DNA of 64,000 nt. Origin: Bog-756 sp963737625. Lineage in GTDB: Bacteria; Actinomycetota; Acidimicrobiia; Acidimicrobiales; RAAP-2. Of the stretch, positions 9,638-19,942 are shown one piece after another. The stretch is from the NCBI GenBank assembly GCA_963737625.1, contig CAVTTK010000005.1, positions 310,001-374,000 on the forward strand. Direction: 5' to 3'. Every line of letters starts with the position of its first letter. The first letter of the stretch is position 1. Under the pieces are notes generated by a model that searched no databases, was not told where the DNA came from, and was given only the letters and a program-made list of their open reading frames with translations. Made by a program: the position numbers and the translations under genes.

Positions 9638-11029
9638 ATGAGCGACACGACCACCGTGGTCAATCCGGCCACCGAGAGGGCCCTGGCCGAGCTACCCCGG
9701 AGCGACGCCGAGGAGACCGACGCCGCCGTCTCCCGCTCCGCGGCCGCCGGCCCGGCGTGGCGGGCCGTGGCCCCCGCCGACCGGGCCCGCCTGCTCCGGA
9801 GGTTCGCCGCCCAGGTGGAGGAGCATGCCGAGGAGCTGGCCCAGTTGGAGACGGCCAACGTGGGGAAGGCCATCGTCGACAGTCGCGACGAGGTGGGCAT
9901 GGTCGCCGAGGTGCTCTACTTCTATGCCGGCGCCGTGGACAAGCACCGGGGGGCCACCGTTCCCGTGGCCGGCGGCGTGGACATGACCTTCCACGAGCCA
10001 CTGGGCGTGGTGGCGGCCATCGTCCCGTGGAACTTCCCCATCGCCATCACGTCGTGGAAGGTCGGACCGGCCCTGGCCACCGGAAACACCATCGTGGTGA
10101 AGCCGGCCGAGATCACTCCGCTGACCGCGCTCCGGCTGGCCGAACTGGCCCTGGAGGCCGGACTGCCCGAGAACGTCCTGCAGGTCGTGGTGGGCCAGGG
10201 GTCCGTCGTCGGCACCCGGCTCGTCGAACACCCTGACGTGGCCAAGGTGGCCTTCACCGGATCGACCGAGGTGGGTCGGGACGTCATGAGCCGGGCCTCG
10301 GGGACCATCAAGCGGGTCACGCTGGAGTTGGGAGGGAAGTCGGCCTCGGTGATCTTCGCCGACGCCGACATCGAACGGGCCGCCGCCGCCACCCCGGGGG
10401 GCGTCTTCGCCAACGCCGGCCAGGACTGTTGCGCCCGCAGCCGGGTGCTGGTGCAGCGTTCGGTCCTCGACCGGTACCTCGCCTTGCTGTCCGACGCCGT
10501 TGAGCAGTGGCGCGTCGGGGATCCCACCGATCCGACGGTGCAGATGGGGCCCCTGGTCACGGCGGCCCACCGAAGGTGGTCGCCGGCTACCTGGCCCCGG
10601 GCATGGGGGCCCCGGGGGCCGAACCGGTCGAGACGTTCGCCACCGGCGCCGTGCCCGACGGTCCCGGATTCTGGTTCCCTCCCACGGTGGTGGCTCCGGC
10701 CGACCCCGGATGGCGCATGGCCCGGGAGGAGATCTTCGGTCCGGTGGTGGCCGTGATCCCCTTCGAGGACGAGGAGGACGCCGTGCGACTGGCCAACGAC
10801 ACGCCGTACGGACTGTCCGGATCCATCTGGACGCGGCGACGGGGCCAGGGCCCTGCGGATGGCCCGGGCCATCCAGTCGGGCAACCTCTCGGTGAACTCG
10901 CACAGTTCGGTGCGGGTCCAGACCAGTTTCGGCGGTATGAAGCAGTCCGGGTTCGGGCGGGAGCTCGGCCTCGAGGCCCTGGCCTCCTACAGCGACGTGA
11001 AGAACGTCTTCGTCTCGACGGATGGCTGA
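9638..11029 (+). CDS. Aldehyde dehydrogenase (aminobutyraldehyde-type), two compensating frameshifts
   Basis: NAD(P)-dependent aldehyde dehydrogenase of about 463 residues. Catalytic Glu230 lies in LELGGK and the nucleophile Cys264 in NAGQDCCARS. The reading frame breaks near 10576, where one base appears to be missing (after MGPLVTAAHR), and returns to the original frame near 10839, where one C appears extra. After this the expected end, SFGGMKQSGFGRELGLEAL, is read to the stop at 11027. Every block is intact and in order, so a sequence error is more likely than a dead gene. It follows the PuuD-like hydrolase by 25 bases and would oxidise the aldehyde formed from an amine or gamma-glutamyl amine. 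Confidence 0.8.
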
Positions 11030-11140
11030 CCTCACGCGCCCTGCGCCCCGACCGGCACGGGCCCGGAGCGAGGTGCGCCCCGGTGCTCACGTCGTGCGCC
11101 CGGCCGGAGCCCGTTCGGCCCCGGTCGAGAAGCCGACGCC

Positions 11141-12385
11141 GTGAGGATCCTTGTCGTCGCCACGTTCTTCCCCTGGCCCTCCACGAACGGCGGCCACATC
11201 CGCATGGCCACCTCCATCGAGGCCCTGAGCCAGCTGGGGGCGGTGGATCTGTTCTCCTTCTACGACCAGCGCCTCTACCGGCAACCCGGATCCCGGCCTG
11301 AGGTTCCGGCCGAGGTCGACGTGGCCAGGCTGGCCACGGCGCCCTACCCCCAGATCGGCCCACCGACCAGGTGGCGCCCGGCCTGGCTGGCCCGGGGGGG
11401 GACACCCCTGGAGGTGGTCATGCGTCGTCGTGACCCCCTGCCCCGGCGGACGTTCGACGCCTGGATCGACCCGCCCTACGACCTGGTGTGGTTCGCCACC
11501 GCACCGACCTACGAGTGGTTGGGCCGACCCACCCTCGGCACCACCGTGGTCGACCTCGACGGGCTCGAGGGTCCGAGGGAACGACAACGGGCCCGCATGA
11601 TCGGCGCGGCCCCGGGCGCCCAGGGTGCCTCCGGCGTCGTCCGGAGGATCTCGGCGTTGGCACAGGCCCGACTGAATGCCCGTGACTGGGACGCCTTCGA
11701 GCGGTCGGTGGCCGGCGCCGTCGACCGGATCGTGCTGTGCTCCGAGGACGACGTTCGCCGCTCCGGCCTACCCAATGCCGTCGCCGTACCCAACACGTAC
11801 CGGCGACCGGAACGCCCGGTCGGCCGGGCCGCGGTGGGTCGCCCACCGTCGCTTCTGTTTCAGGGAACGTTCGACTACGGGCCCAATCTTGACGGAGCCG
11901 AATGGCTCACCCGGGAGATCGCACCGAGGATCCGGGCCCTGACCCCGGACACACGGATCAGGCTGGTCGGCCGGACGTCGGCCGGTGTGGACCGGCTCCA
12001 CCGGCCCCCGGAGGTCACCGTGGTCGGACCGGTGCCGCAGATGGAGACCGAACTGGCCCGGGCCGACGTGGCCGTGGTGCCGCTCCGCTACGGCAGCGGT
12101 ACCCGGATCAAGATCATCGAGTCGCTCGCCCACCGGATACCGGTGGTGTCCACCACCGTGGGCGCCGAAGGCCTCGGTGCCGACGACGGGGTGCACCTGC
12201 TGCTAGCCGACGACGCCGACTCGTTCGCCGTGGCCTGTCGGCGACTGCTCACTGAGCCCGACCTCCGGCGGTCCCTCGTCGAGGCCGGTGAAGCGCTGTA
12301 CCTGCGACGCTTCGAACGGAGGGCGGCCGGGGAGGCCATCCGATCCGTGGTCGCCGGACTGCAGGGTGAACCCTCCCCCCGGTAG
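11141..12385 (+). CDS. Glycosyltransferase, GT4-like
   Basis: A 414-residue GT-B fold glycosyltransferase. The N-terminus MRILVVATFFPWPSTNGGHI is the acceptor-side Rossmann start. The C-terminal donor domain has LLFQGTFDYGPNLDGAEWL, RLVGRTSAG and DVAVVPLRYGSGTRIKIIES, where the final Glu is the usual nucleotide-sugar ligand. The same architecture and the RYGSGTRIKI block recur in the gene at 56267, so the two are paralogues 45 kb apart. The gene stands alone between an aldehyde dehydrogenase and an SDR rather than in the polysaccharide locus. Donor and acceptor are unknown. The start is a GTG at 11141; no signal peptide is seen. Confidence 0.8.
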   Translation: MRILVVATFFPWPSTNGGHIRMATSIEALSQLGAVDLFSFYDQRLYRQPGSRPEVPAEVDVARLATAPYPQIGPPTRWRPAWLARGGTPLEVVMRRRDPLPRRTFDAWIDPPYDLVWFATAPTYEWLGRPTLGTTVVDLDGLEGPRERQRARMIGAAPGAQGASGVVRRISALAQARLNARDWDAFERSVAGAVDRIVLCSEDDVRRSGLPNAVAVPNTYRRPERPVGRAAVGRPPSLLFQGTFDYGPNLDGAEWLTREIAPRIRALTPDTRIRLVGRTSAGVDRLHRPPEVTVVGPVPQMETELARADVAVVPLRYGSGTRIKIIESLAHRIPVVSTTVGAEGLGADDGVHLLLADDADSFAVACRRLLTEPDLRRSLVEAGEALYLRRFERRAAGEAIRSVVAGLQGEPSPR

Positions 12386-12440
12386 CGCCGGGCGACCCCC
12401 CGACCGGGGGCCGGCCGGCCCCCGGCGCCGGGAGGACCTG

Positions 12441-13190
12441 GTGGTCGTCATCACCGGGGCCAGCCGCGGGCTCGGTGCCGGCATGGCGCAGGCCATGGCC
12501 GCCCAGGGGATCCGTCTGGGATTGTGCGCCCGGACCCGGCCGCCGGCGCCGGTGGGCGAGTCGTCGGCACTGGTCACCTCCTCGGTCGATGTCACCGACG
12601 CCGCGGCGGTGGACCGGTTCGGCGGCGACGTGGTGGACCGATTCGGACGCATCGACCTGTGGATCAACAATGCCGGCCTCCTGGCCCCGATCGGCCCCGT
12701 GGCCGACGCCGATCCCGAGCAACTCCGGTCCAACATCGAGGTCAACGTGCTCGGCGTCCTGTACGGGAGTGCCACCTTCGCCCGCCATGTGCGCAGCCGG
12801 GCCGGAGGTGGCGTCCTGGTCAACCTGTCGTCGGGAGCGGCCACCCGTCCCTACGTCGGGTGGGCCGCCTACGGGGGGGCCAAGGCGGCGGTCGACATGA
12901 TCACCGAGGTGATGGCCAGAGAGGAACGGCTCGCCGGGCTTCGCTGCTACGCCTTGTCGCCCGGTCTCGTCGACACCGACATGCAGGCGCTCATCCGCTC
13001 CACCTCCGAGAACGAGTTCCCCGCCGTCCGGCGGTTCCGTCAGGTCCACGAGGACGACGGCTTCAACTCACCGGCGTGGGTGGCGCGGTGGATCCTCGAG
13101 CGGCTCGTCGACCTCAGCCCTTCACCAGAGATCGGCGGGGGCCCCGGTCAGGAGTTCAGTGTGCGCCTCCGGGTACCCGACGAGTCCTGA
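12441..13190 (+). CDS. Short-chain dehydrogenase/reductase
   Basis: A 249-residue SDR with the cofactor motif TGASRGLG close to the N-terminus, INNAGLLAPIG, and an active-site YGGAK preceded by the Ser of LVNLSSGAATR. The GTG start at 12441 has GGAGG five bases upstream. The frame is open farther upstream, but that stretch reads through the end of the glycosyltransferase gene and is not protein-like. It is co-directional with its neighbours. The substrate is unknown. Confidence 0.75.
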   Translation: MVVITGASRGLGAGMAQAMAAQGIRLGLCARTRPPAPVGESSALVTSSVDVTDAAAVDRFGGDVVDRFGRIDLWINNAGLLAPIGPVADADPEQLRSNIEVNVLGVLYGSATFARHVRSRAGGGVLVNLSSGAATRPYVGWAAYGGAKAAVDMITEVMAREERLAGLRCYALSPGLVDTDMQALIRSTSENEFPAVRRFRQVHEDDGFNSPAWVARWILERLVDLSPSPEIGGGPGQEFSVRLRVPDES

Positions 13191-13259
13191 GTCACCCCCC
13201 GGACGGTGGTCGCCGGTGCGCAAAGACCGGCGAGAACCCTGATGCAGTAATTTCGTGCC

Positions 13260-15498
13260 ATGTCCACCACCACCGTCTCGCCTTCGGCGTCGGCAACCGC
13301 CTCCGACCATCGGCCCTCCCGCCCGGCCGAGGACAGCGGCCTGGCCCGGCTCGCCGGGTGGTGCCACGACCACCGGTGGACGGTGCTCATCGTCTGGCTG
13401 GTGGCCCTGGTCGGGGCCAACGTCGGCGCCCAGGCCGCGGGCAGCGCCTTCTCCAACAACCTCACCGGAGGGGCCCAACCGGTCCAGCAGATCCTCAACC
13501 AGGCCTTCCCCAACCAGGCCGGCAGCCCGGCCCAGGTGGTCATCACCTCCGCCGGGCCCATCCGGGCGGCCGGGATAGAGGCCCGCACCGCCCAACTGGT
13601 GGCCGCCCTCCGTCCCCTGGCTCACGTGTCCGAAGTGGTCAACCCGTTCACGGCAGCCGGGGCCCACCAGATCTCCGCTGACGGGCACATCGCCTACGTG
13701 CAGGTGGTCTTTGACCAGCAGGCCGGCGACCTCCCGTCAGCCGCCATCAAGAAGGTCATCGCCACGTCGCAGTCCTTCGCCGCACCGGGCTACCACGTGG
13801 CTCTCGGGGGCCAGGCCATCAGCCTGGTGGCCGGAGCCGCCCCGGGCCCGGCCGAGGGGATCGGCATCCTGGCGGCCATGGTCATCATGCTGTTGGCCTT
13901 CGGGTCGGTGGTGGCCATGGGCCTCCCCATCATCACCGCACTGTTCGGCATCGCCATCGCCTTCGCCGTCCTCGACCTGCTGTCCCACATCATGACCACT
14001 CCGGTCTTCGCCCCCGAGATGATGGCCATGATCGGGCTGGGCGTGGGTATCGACTACGCCCTGTTCGTGGTGACCCGGTACCGTCAGGGCCTGGCCGAGG
14101 GGCGCGATCCTCGCCAGGCCACCGCCGTGTCCCTGGCCACCTCGGGTCGGGCGGTGGTCTTCGCCGGCACCACGGTCATCCTCTCCCTGGTCGGCCTGTT
14201 CATCCTCCAGCTACCGTTCATGCGTGGACTGGCCGTCGGGGCCATCGCCGCCGTGGTCCTGGTCATGCTGGCGGCCATCACGCTCCTCCCGGCCATGCTG
14301 GGGTTCTCGGGACGGGCCATCGACAGACTCCACGTGCCGGGCCTGTTGCAGAGTGCCGACCCTGCTCCGCGGGGATTCTGGTATCGCTGGAGTCGGAGCG
14401 TGCAGCGCCATCCCGTCGTTGCCGGTGTCGCCGCCCTGGCCGTCCTCGTCCTGTTGGCCCTGCCCTTCTTCTCCATGCGCCTGGCCTTCACCGACGCCGG
14501 GAACGACCCGGTCTCGACCACCACCCGCCAGGCCTTCGACGCCCTGGCCACCGGGTTCGGCCCGGGCTTCAACGGCCCGTTGATCATCGCCGCCACCGTG
14601 CCGCCGGGCGAGAAGTCCGCCGTCGAATCGCTGCAGGGGAGGGTGGTCACCACACCCGGGGTGGCCTTTGCCACACCGGCCCAGTTCAGTGCTTCGGGCC
14701 GGAAGGCCGTCATCATCGCCTACCCGACCACGTCGCCCCAGTCGGCGGCGACCGAGGCCATCGTCCACACCCTGCGCCACGACGTCATCCCCTCGGCCAC
14801 GGCGGGGACGGGCGTGGTCGGCTACGTAGGAGGGGAGACGGCCGGCTCGGTGGACGCGTCGGCGTACCTGTCGTCCCGGCTGGTCTGGGTCATCGCCGCC
14901 GTCCTGTTGTTGGCCTTCCTCCTGTTGATGGCGGTGTTCCGATCGCTGGCCATTCCGCTGAAGGCGGTGGTGGTCAACATGCTGTCGGTGGCTGCGGCCT
15001 ACGGGGTCATCGTGGCCGTGTTCCAGTGGGGCTGGCTCGGGGGGGTCATCGGGATCGGGGCCACCGGCCCCATCGACCCGTGGATCCCCCTCATGATGTT
15101 CACCATTCTCTTCGGCCTGTCCATGGACTACGAGGTGTTCCTCCTGTCGAGGATCCGCGAGGAGTGGCGACGCTCGCGGGGACAACTCGAGCGCCGTGGC
15201 CGACGGGCTGGCCAAGACGGCCCGGGTCATCACCGCCGCCGCCGCCATCATGGTCTGCGTGTTCGGGTCGTTCGTGATCGGCGACCCCCTCCATGTCCTC
15301 AAGGTGTTCGGGCTGGGCCTGGCCGCCGCCATTTTCATCGACGCCACGCTGGTGCGCATGGTCTTGGTTCCGGCCGTCATGGAACTGCTGGGCACGGCCA
15401 ACTGGTGGCTGCCGTCGTGGTTGGACAGGATCGTCCCCCACCTCGGGGTGGAGGTTGACGTGGCCACGACGGCTACGCCTGGCACCGTCGGCGGGTAA
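13260..15498 (+). CDS. MMPL/RND-family membrane transporter, one frameshift near the 3' end
   Basis: A large export protein of about 745 residues with two repeats of one N-terminal helix, an extracellular loop and a helical bundle, the MmpL/YdfJ pattern. Such proteins move lipids or hydrophobic compounds across the inner membrane using proton motive force. MIGLGVGIDYALFVVTRYR is the first conserved transmembrane motif and LFGLSMDYEVFLLSRIREE the second. Just after REEWRRS the frame shifts by one inserted base near 15178, and the missing last bundle continues in another frame (ADGLAKTARVITAAAAIM) to a stop at 15496. The gene therefore seems whole apart from one indel. Cargo is unknown; an MFS exporter and lipid-type enzymes follow. 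Confidence 0.85.
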
Positions 15499-15747
15499 CG
15501 TCAGCGGCATGTCAGATCGTTCTCGCAAGATTGCGAAACCAGCGGCGGCGTTCGGGGTGCTCGCCACCATGGCCAGTATCTGGTGGTTCGCCCTCCGACC
15601 CCGGCGCAAGCACAAGGGCGACGGAGTAGCCCCACCCGGATGTCGCCGTACCGGGGGTGACCGGACCCCCGGCCCGGACCCGGAGCGGCCCACCGATCCG
15701 ACGGTCGACTCGGGGGGCGGAAATCGGTCGACCGATAGCCTCGGCCC

Positions 15748-17058
15748 GTGCCCCTGGCCTCGCTGCGCCCGCTCCGATCGCGGAACTTCGCCCTCATATG
15801 GTCGGCCGCCCTGGTGTCCAACATCGGCTCGTGGATGCAGACCGTGGCCCTCGGCGTGCTCGTGTTCGCCCGGACCGACCAACCGGCCTGGACCGGCCTG
15901 GTGGCGGCCGCGGCCTTCATCCCCATCGGGCTTCTGGCCCCGTTGGGAGGAGCGCTGGCCGACCGGCTGGACCGCCGGCGATGGCTGATCGTCACCACCC
16001 TGGCCGAGATGACCTTCGCCACCGTCCTGGCCGTCTTGGCCGCCACCGGCCACGATCCTCCGGTCGTGCTGGTCGTCTTGGCCTTCCTCGGCGGCGCCTC
16101 GGGCGCCATCGGGTTCCCGGCCTTCCAGGCCATGGTTCCCGACCTCGTGCCCACCGAGGACCTCCTCGGGGCCGTCTCCCTGTCGTCGGCCCAGTTCAAC
16201 CTGGGCCGGGTCATCGGACCGGCGCTGGCCGGCCTCGCCCTGCTGACCCACGACTACGGCCTGGTGTTCGGGATCAACGCCGCCTCCTTCGCCGCCGTGG
16301 TCGTGGCCCTGATGATGGTCCGGCTGCCCAAGCCCCTGGCATCGTCCGAGTCGCTGAGCATGGCGGCGCGGCTGGCCGCCGGGGCCCGGGCCGCGGCCGC
16401 CGAGCCGGGGTGTCGGGCCGCCATCCAGTTGATCGCCGTCGTGGCCCTCCTGGCCTCACCGTTCATCGCGCTCGTCCCGGCCATGTCCGCGGTGCTCGAC
16501 CGCGGCGGGGTGAGCACCTCGGTGGGGACGGCCATCCTGGTCACCGCCCAGGGTGTCGGTGCCGTGGCCGGAGCTCTCGTCCTCCCGACGGTGGCCGAAC
16601 GGGTCGGTCGGCGGACCATGCTCCGGGCCGCGCTCTTCGTGCTGCCCGTGCTGCTCGTGCTGTACGGCCTGGCCCCGTCCCTGTGGGTGTCGGCCGTGGC
16701 CTTCCTCGCCGTGGGCGCCGGCTACATCGCCGTGCTCTCGGGGCTCAACACCGTGGTCCAGCTCCGGGCCCCGGCCGCCGTGCGCGGCCGGGTCCTGTCC
16801 ATCTACATGATGGGCCTGGGCATCGTCTATCCCATCGGAGCGGTTCTCCAGGGGGGGATCGCCAACCACACCGGCGTGCGGACGGTCACGGTGGCCGGCG
16901 CGGTGATCATGATGGCCACCATGGCGGCCATCGCCGTCTTCCACCCGGCCACCTTCACCGCCCTCGGGGACGCTCCGGTCGGGGAAGGGCCGGTCTCGGA
17001 CCAGGCCTCCACCGTCAGGTCACCGGCCTCGCTCTATCCCACCGAGGAGCTCCCGTGA
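15748..17058 (+). CDS. MFS transporter (EntS/DUF894-like exporter)
   Basis: A 436-residue major facilitator with about 12 hydrophobic segments. N-terminal SLRPLRSRNFALIWSAALVSNIGSWMQTVA is typical of the enterobactin exporter-like subgroup, and ADRLDRRRWLI is the loop 2-3 motif. The start is a GTG. The stop overlaps the GTG start of the AMP-dependent ligase (GTGA), so the two are probably coupled. Substrate is unknown. Confidence 0.8.
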   Translation: MPLASLRPLRSRNFALIWSAALVSNIGSWMQTVALGVLVFARTDQPAWTGLVAAAAFIPIGLLAPLGGALADRLDRRRWLIVTTLAEMTFATVLAVLAATGHDPPVVLVVLAFLGGASGAIGFPAFQAMVPDLVPTEDLLGAVSLSSAQFNLGRVIGPALAGLALLTHDYGLVFGINAASFAAVVVALMMVRLPKPLASSESLSMAARLAAGARAAAAEPGCRAAIQLIAVVALLASPFIALVPAMSAVLDRGGVSTSVGTAILVTAQGVGAVAGALVLPTVAERVGRRTMLRAALFVLPVLLVLYGLAPSLWVSAVAFLAVGAGYIAVLSGLNTVVQLRAPAAVRGRVLSIYMMGLGIVYPIGAVLQGGIANHTGVRTVTVAGAVIMMATMAAIAVFHPATFTALGDAPVGEGPVSDQASTVRSPASLYPTEELP

Positions 17059-18458
17059 CCGGCGAGCGTGGGACCACCGTCGAGGTGGTGACGGCCGCCG
17101 AGGCCGAACCGGCCCAGCGCCGGGCGGCCGGCGCCCTCCTGGCCGCCGGTCTCGGCCCCGGGGACAGAGTGGCCTTCAGCCTTCCCTCGTCAGCCGCCCT
17201 CCTCTGTGCCGTACTCGGAGCACTGCGCGTCGGGGTGGTCCCCGTGCTCCTCAACGCCACCCTGCTCGATGATGAGCGCCACGCCCTGGTGGCCGACGCC
17301 CAGCCCCAGCTGGCGGTGTCCGACGGCGACGGTCTGGCCGCTCTGGACGCCGGCCCCCCGGCCGAGCTGGCGCCCTACCCGCTGGCCCGCCCCATGCACT
17401 ACACCTCGGGCACCACCGGGCGGAGCAAAGGCGTCTGGTCGGGGTTGTGGACCCCCGAGCGGGCCGCCGCGGCCTTCGCCGACGAGGCCGACCTGTGGTC
17501 GTTCGGCCCCGACGACGTCCACCTGGTGTGCTCGCCCATGTACCACTCGGTGTCGGTCCGGTTCGCCGGTGGGACGCTCCTGCGAGGCGGCACGTGCATC
17601 GTGCTCAGCCGCTTCGACGGCGAGGTGGCCCGGGACGCGCTGCACGGCGGGCACGGCCCCACCCCGACCACCACCTTCATGGCCCCGGCGGCCCTGGGCC
17701 GCCTGTTGGCCACCGTCGAGGGCACTGAGGCGCGCTTCGGTGCCCTGAGACTGCTGGTCCATGCCGGTTCGGCCTGCCCTCCGACCCTCAAGCGGTCGGC
17801 CCTGGCGCGGGTGGGCCCCGGGGTGCTGTGGGAGTTCTACGGTTCGACCGAGGGCCAGTTCACCGTGTGCTCGCCCGAGGAGTGGTCGGCACGCCCAGGG
17901 ACCGTCGGCCGGGCCCGGCCCGGTCGGGTCCTCTCCGTGGACGACGACGGGACCATCTGGTGCCGGCCGCCGGGCTTCGCCCGGTTCCGCTACTGGGGTG
18001 ACGAGGCCAAGACCGGCGCCGCATGGAGGGATGGTGCCTTCACCGTCGGCGACCTCGGCAGGATCGACGCCGACGGCTACCTGTTCCTTGACGGACGCCG
18101 TGATGATCTCATCATCACCGGTGGGGTCAACGTCTACCCGGCCGAGGTGGAGGCGGCTCTGTCCGAGGTGGACGGTGTGGCCGAGATCGCAGTGTACGGA
18201 ACGGACGACGACCACTGGGGCCAGCGGGTCTGCGCCGCGGTGGTGAGGAGGTCGGGCGCGAGCTCGGGGCCGGGGAGCGGCCGGGCCGGCGACGCCGCCC
18301 TGGTGGCCGCCGTGGCCGACCATGCCGAGGCCCGGCTGGCGGCCTACAAGCGACCCAAACAGTACGTGGTGGTCGACGCCCTGCCCCGGACGGCCACCGG
18401 CAAGGTGCAACGCCACCTGATCCCGGGCCTCCCCCGGCCAACGACTGAGCCGGGCTGA
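17055..18458 (+). CDS. AMP-dependent acyl-CoA synthetase/ligase
   Basis: A 467-residue ANL-superfamily enzyme that activates a carboxylic acid as an acyl-adenylate and probably joins it to CoA. Motifs: the phosphate loop YTSGTTGRSKGV, LWEFYGSTEGQF, TVGDLGRIDADGYLFLDGRRDD and the C-terminal PRTATGKVQR holding the catalytic lysine. It is rather short for the family because the N-terminal region before the phosphate loop is compact (about 110 residues). The GTG start overlaps the MFS stop. The neighbours suggest import or export plus activation of a carboxylate, but the acyl substrate cannot be inferred. Confidence 0.8.
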   Translation: MTGERGTTVEVVTAAEAEPAQRRAAGALLAAGLGPGDRVAFSLPSSAALLCAVLGALRVGVVPVLLNATLLDDERHALVADAQPQLAVSDGDGLAALDAGPPAELAPYPLARPMHYTSGTTGRSKGVWSGLWTPERAAAAFADEADLWSFGPDDVHLVCSPMYHSVSVRFAGGTLLRGGTCIVLSRFDGEVARDALHGGHGPTPTTTFMAPAALGRLLATVEGTEARFGALRLLVHAGSACPPTLKRSALARVGPGVLWEFYGSTEGQFTVCSPEEWSARPGTVGRARPGRVLSVDDDGTIWCRPPGFARFRYWGDEAKTGAAWRDGAFTVGDLGRIDADGYLFLDGRRDDLIITGGVNVYPAEVEAALSEVDGVAEIAVYGTDDDHWGQRVCAAVVRRSGASSGPGSGRAGDAALVAAVADHAEARLAAYKRPKQYVVVDALPRTATGKVQRHLIPGLPRPTTEPG

Positions 18459-18538
18459 GCATCCGGCGGGTCGACCGGGAGCCGTACGGGTGTCGCCTGG
18501 AGGCAGAGTGGCGCCGGCCGGTGGACGATACTGGGCCG

Positions 18539-19942
18539 ATGAGCCCCGTCGTCGCCGGCCCCCCCATCGCTACCGTCAATCCCGCCACCGGCCAGCTGGT
18601 GGAGGCATTCGAGCCCTACGACACGGCCGGGGTTGAGCGGCGCCTGGCCGCCGCCGCCGCCGCCGCTCCGCGGTGGGCCCGGAGCACCTTCGAGGAGCGG
18701 TCCCGACTGCTCATCACGGTGGCCGAGCTCCTGGAGGGGGAGGTTCCGGACATCGCCCATGTGGTGACGACCGAGATGGGCAAACCGTTCGCCCAGGCCA
18801 AGGGGGAGGTGGCCAAGTGCGCCAGCGGATTCCGGTGGTTCGCCGAGCACGCCGAGGCCATGCTCACCGACGAGGAGGTCCCGGTGGACGCGTCGCTGGG
18901 ACTGATCACCTACCAGCCCCTCGGAGCGGTCCTGGCCATCATGCCCTGGAACTTCCCCCTGTGGCAGGTGGTGCGCTTCCTGGCCCCGGCCCTCATGGCG
19001 GGCAATGTGGGTCTGTTGAAGCACGCCCCGAGCGTGCCCCGCTGCGCCCTGCTGCTCGAGGACCTGCTGCGCCGGTCCGGGGCCCCCGACGGTGTCTTCC
19101 AGACCCTGCTGGTGGGCACCGAGCAGGTGCCGGCCATCATCGCCGACCCCAGGGTGGCGGCGGTCACCCTCACCGGCAGCGTGGGGGCCGGCCGCGCCGT
19201 GGCCGCCCAGGCCGGGGCGGTGGGGAAGAAGGTCGTCCTCGAGCTCGGCGGGAGCGACCCCTTCATCGTCCTGCCGTCGGCCGACCTCGACCGGGCGGTC
19301 TCGGTGGGTGTCGGAGCCCGGATACAGAACGCCGGCCAGTCATGCATCGCGGCCAAGCGTTTCATCGTCCATCGTGACGTGGCCGAGGCGTTCACCGAGG
19401 GTTTCGTGGCCGGCATGGACGCCCTCTCGGTCGGGGACCCCTTCGACCCGGCCACCGAGGTCGGTCCGCTGGTCAACGGGGCGGCCCTCGACACCATCGC
19501 CGCCCAGGTGGAGGACGCCCGGGCCCACGGGGCCGCCATTCTGTGCGGCGGTGAGCGGGTGGTCGGACCGGAGGGCCCCGAGCATCCGGGCTTCTTCTAC
19601 CGCCCGACGGTCATCTCCCACATCACCCCGGCCATGCGGGTGGCCACCGAGGAGGTGTTCGGACCGGTGGCCCTGCTCTACACCGCGGCCGACGCCGACG
19701 AGGCCCTGGCCCTGGCCAACGGGACCGAGTTCGGGCTGGGCTCGAGTGTGTGGACCAACGATCCCGACGAGCAGCAGCGCTTCGTCACCGAACTGCAGGC
19801 CGGCCAGGTCTTCGTCAACGGCATGGTGGTGTCCATGCCCGAGCTCCCCTTCGGGGGGATCAAGAGCTCGGGGGTCGGTCGTGAGCTGGCCTCGTTCGGT
19901 CTGCACGAGTTCTGCAACGTGAAGACCGTCTGGGTGGCCTGA
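18539..19942 (+). CDS. Succinate-semialdehyde dehydrogenase-type aldehyde dehydrogenase
   Basis: A 467-residue aldehyde dehydrogenase, cytosolic and NAD(P)-dependent. It carries IMPWNFPLWQVVRF, the Glu in LELGGSDPFIV, and the nucleophile Cys269 in NAGQSCIAAKRFIV. The C-terminal PFGGIKSSGVGREL is characteristic of the GabD/Sad group. The start could be the ATG at 18539 or the GTG at 18521; neither has a strong ribosome-binding site. The stop overlaps the next gene's ATG (TGATG). A role in 4-aminobutyrate or similar aldehyde breakdown is plausible but unproven. Confidence 0.8.
   Translation: MSPVVAGPPIATVNPATGQLVEAFEPYDTAGVERRLAAAAAAAPRWARSTFEERSRLLITVAELLEGEVPDIAHVVTTEMGKPFAQAKGEVAKCASGFRWFAEHAEAMLTDEEVPVDASLGLITYQPLGAVLAIMPWNFPLWQVVRFLAPALMAGNVGLLKHAPSVPRCALLLEDLLRRSGAPDGVFQTLLVGTEQVPAIIADPRVAAVTLTGSVGAGRAVAAQAGAVGKKVVLELGGSDPFIVLPSADLDRAVSVGVGARIQNAGQSCIAAKRFIVHRDVAEAFTEGFVAGMDALSVGDPFDPATEVGPLVNGAALDTIAAQVEDARAHGAAILCGGERVVGPEGPEHPGFFYRPTVISHITPAMRVATEEVFGPVALLYTAADADEALALANGTEFGLGSSVWTNDPDEQQRFVTELQAGQVFVNGMVVSMPELPFGGIKSSGVGRELASFGLHEFCNVKTVWVA

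Noticed and set aside
15509..15747. Possible small membrane protein starting MSDRSRKIAKPAAAFG
   Set aside because: It has an ATG and one hydrophobic stretch, but the frame runs without a stop deep into the MFS gene and loses codon bias. It could be real only if an indel is present.
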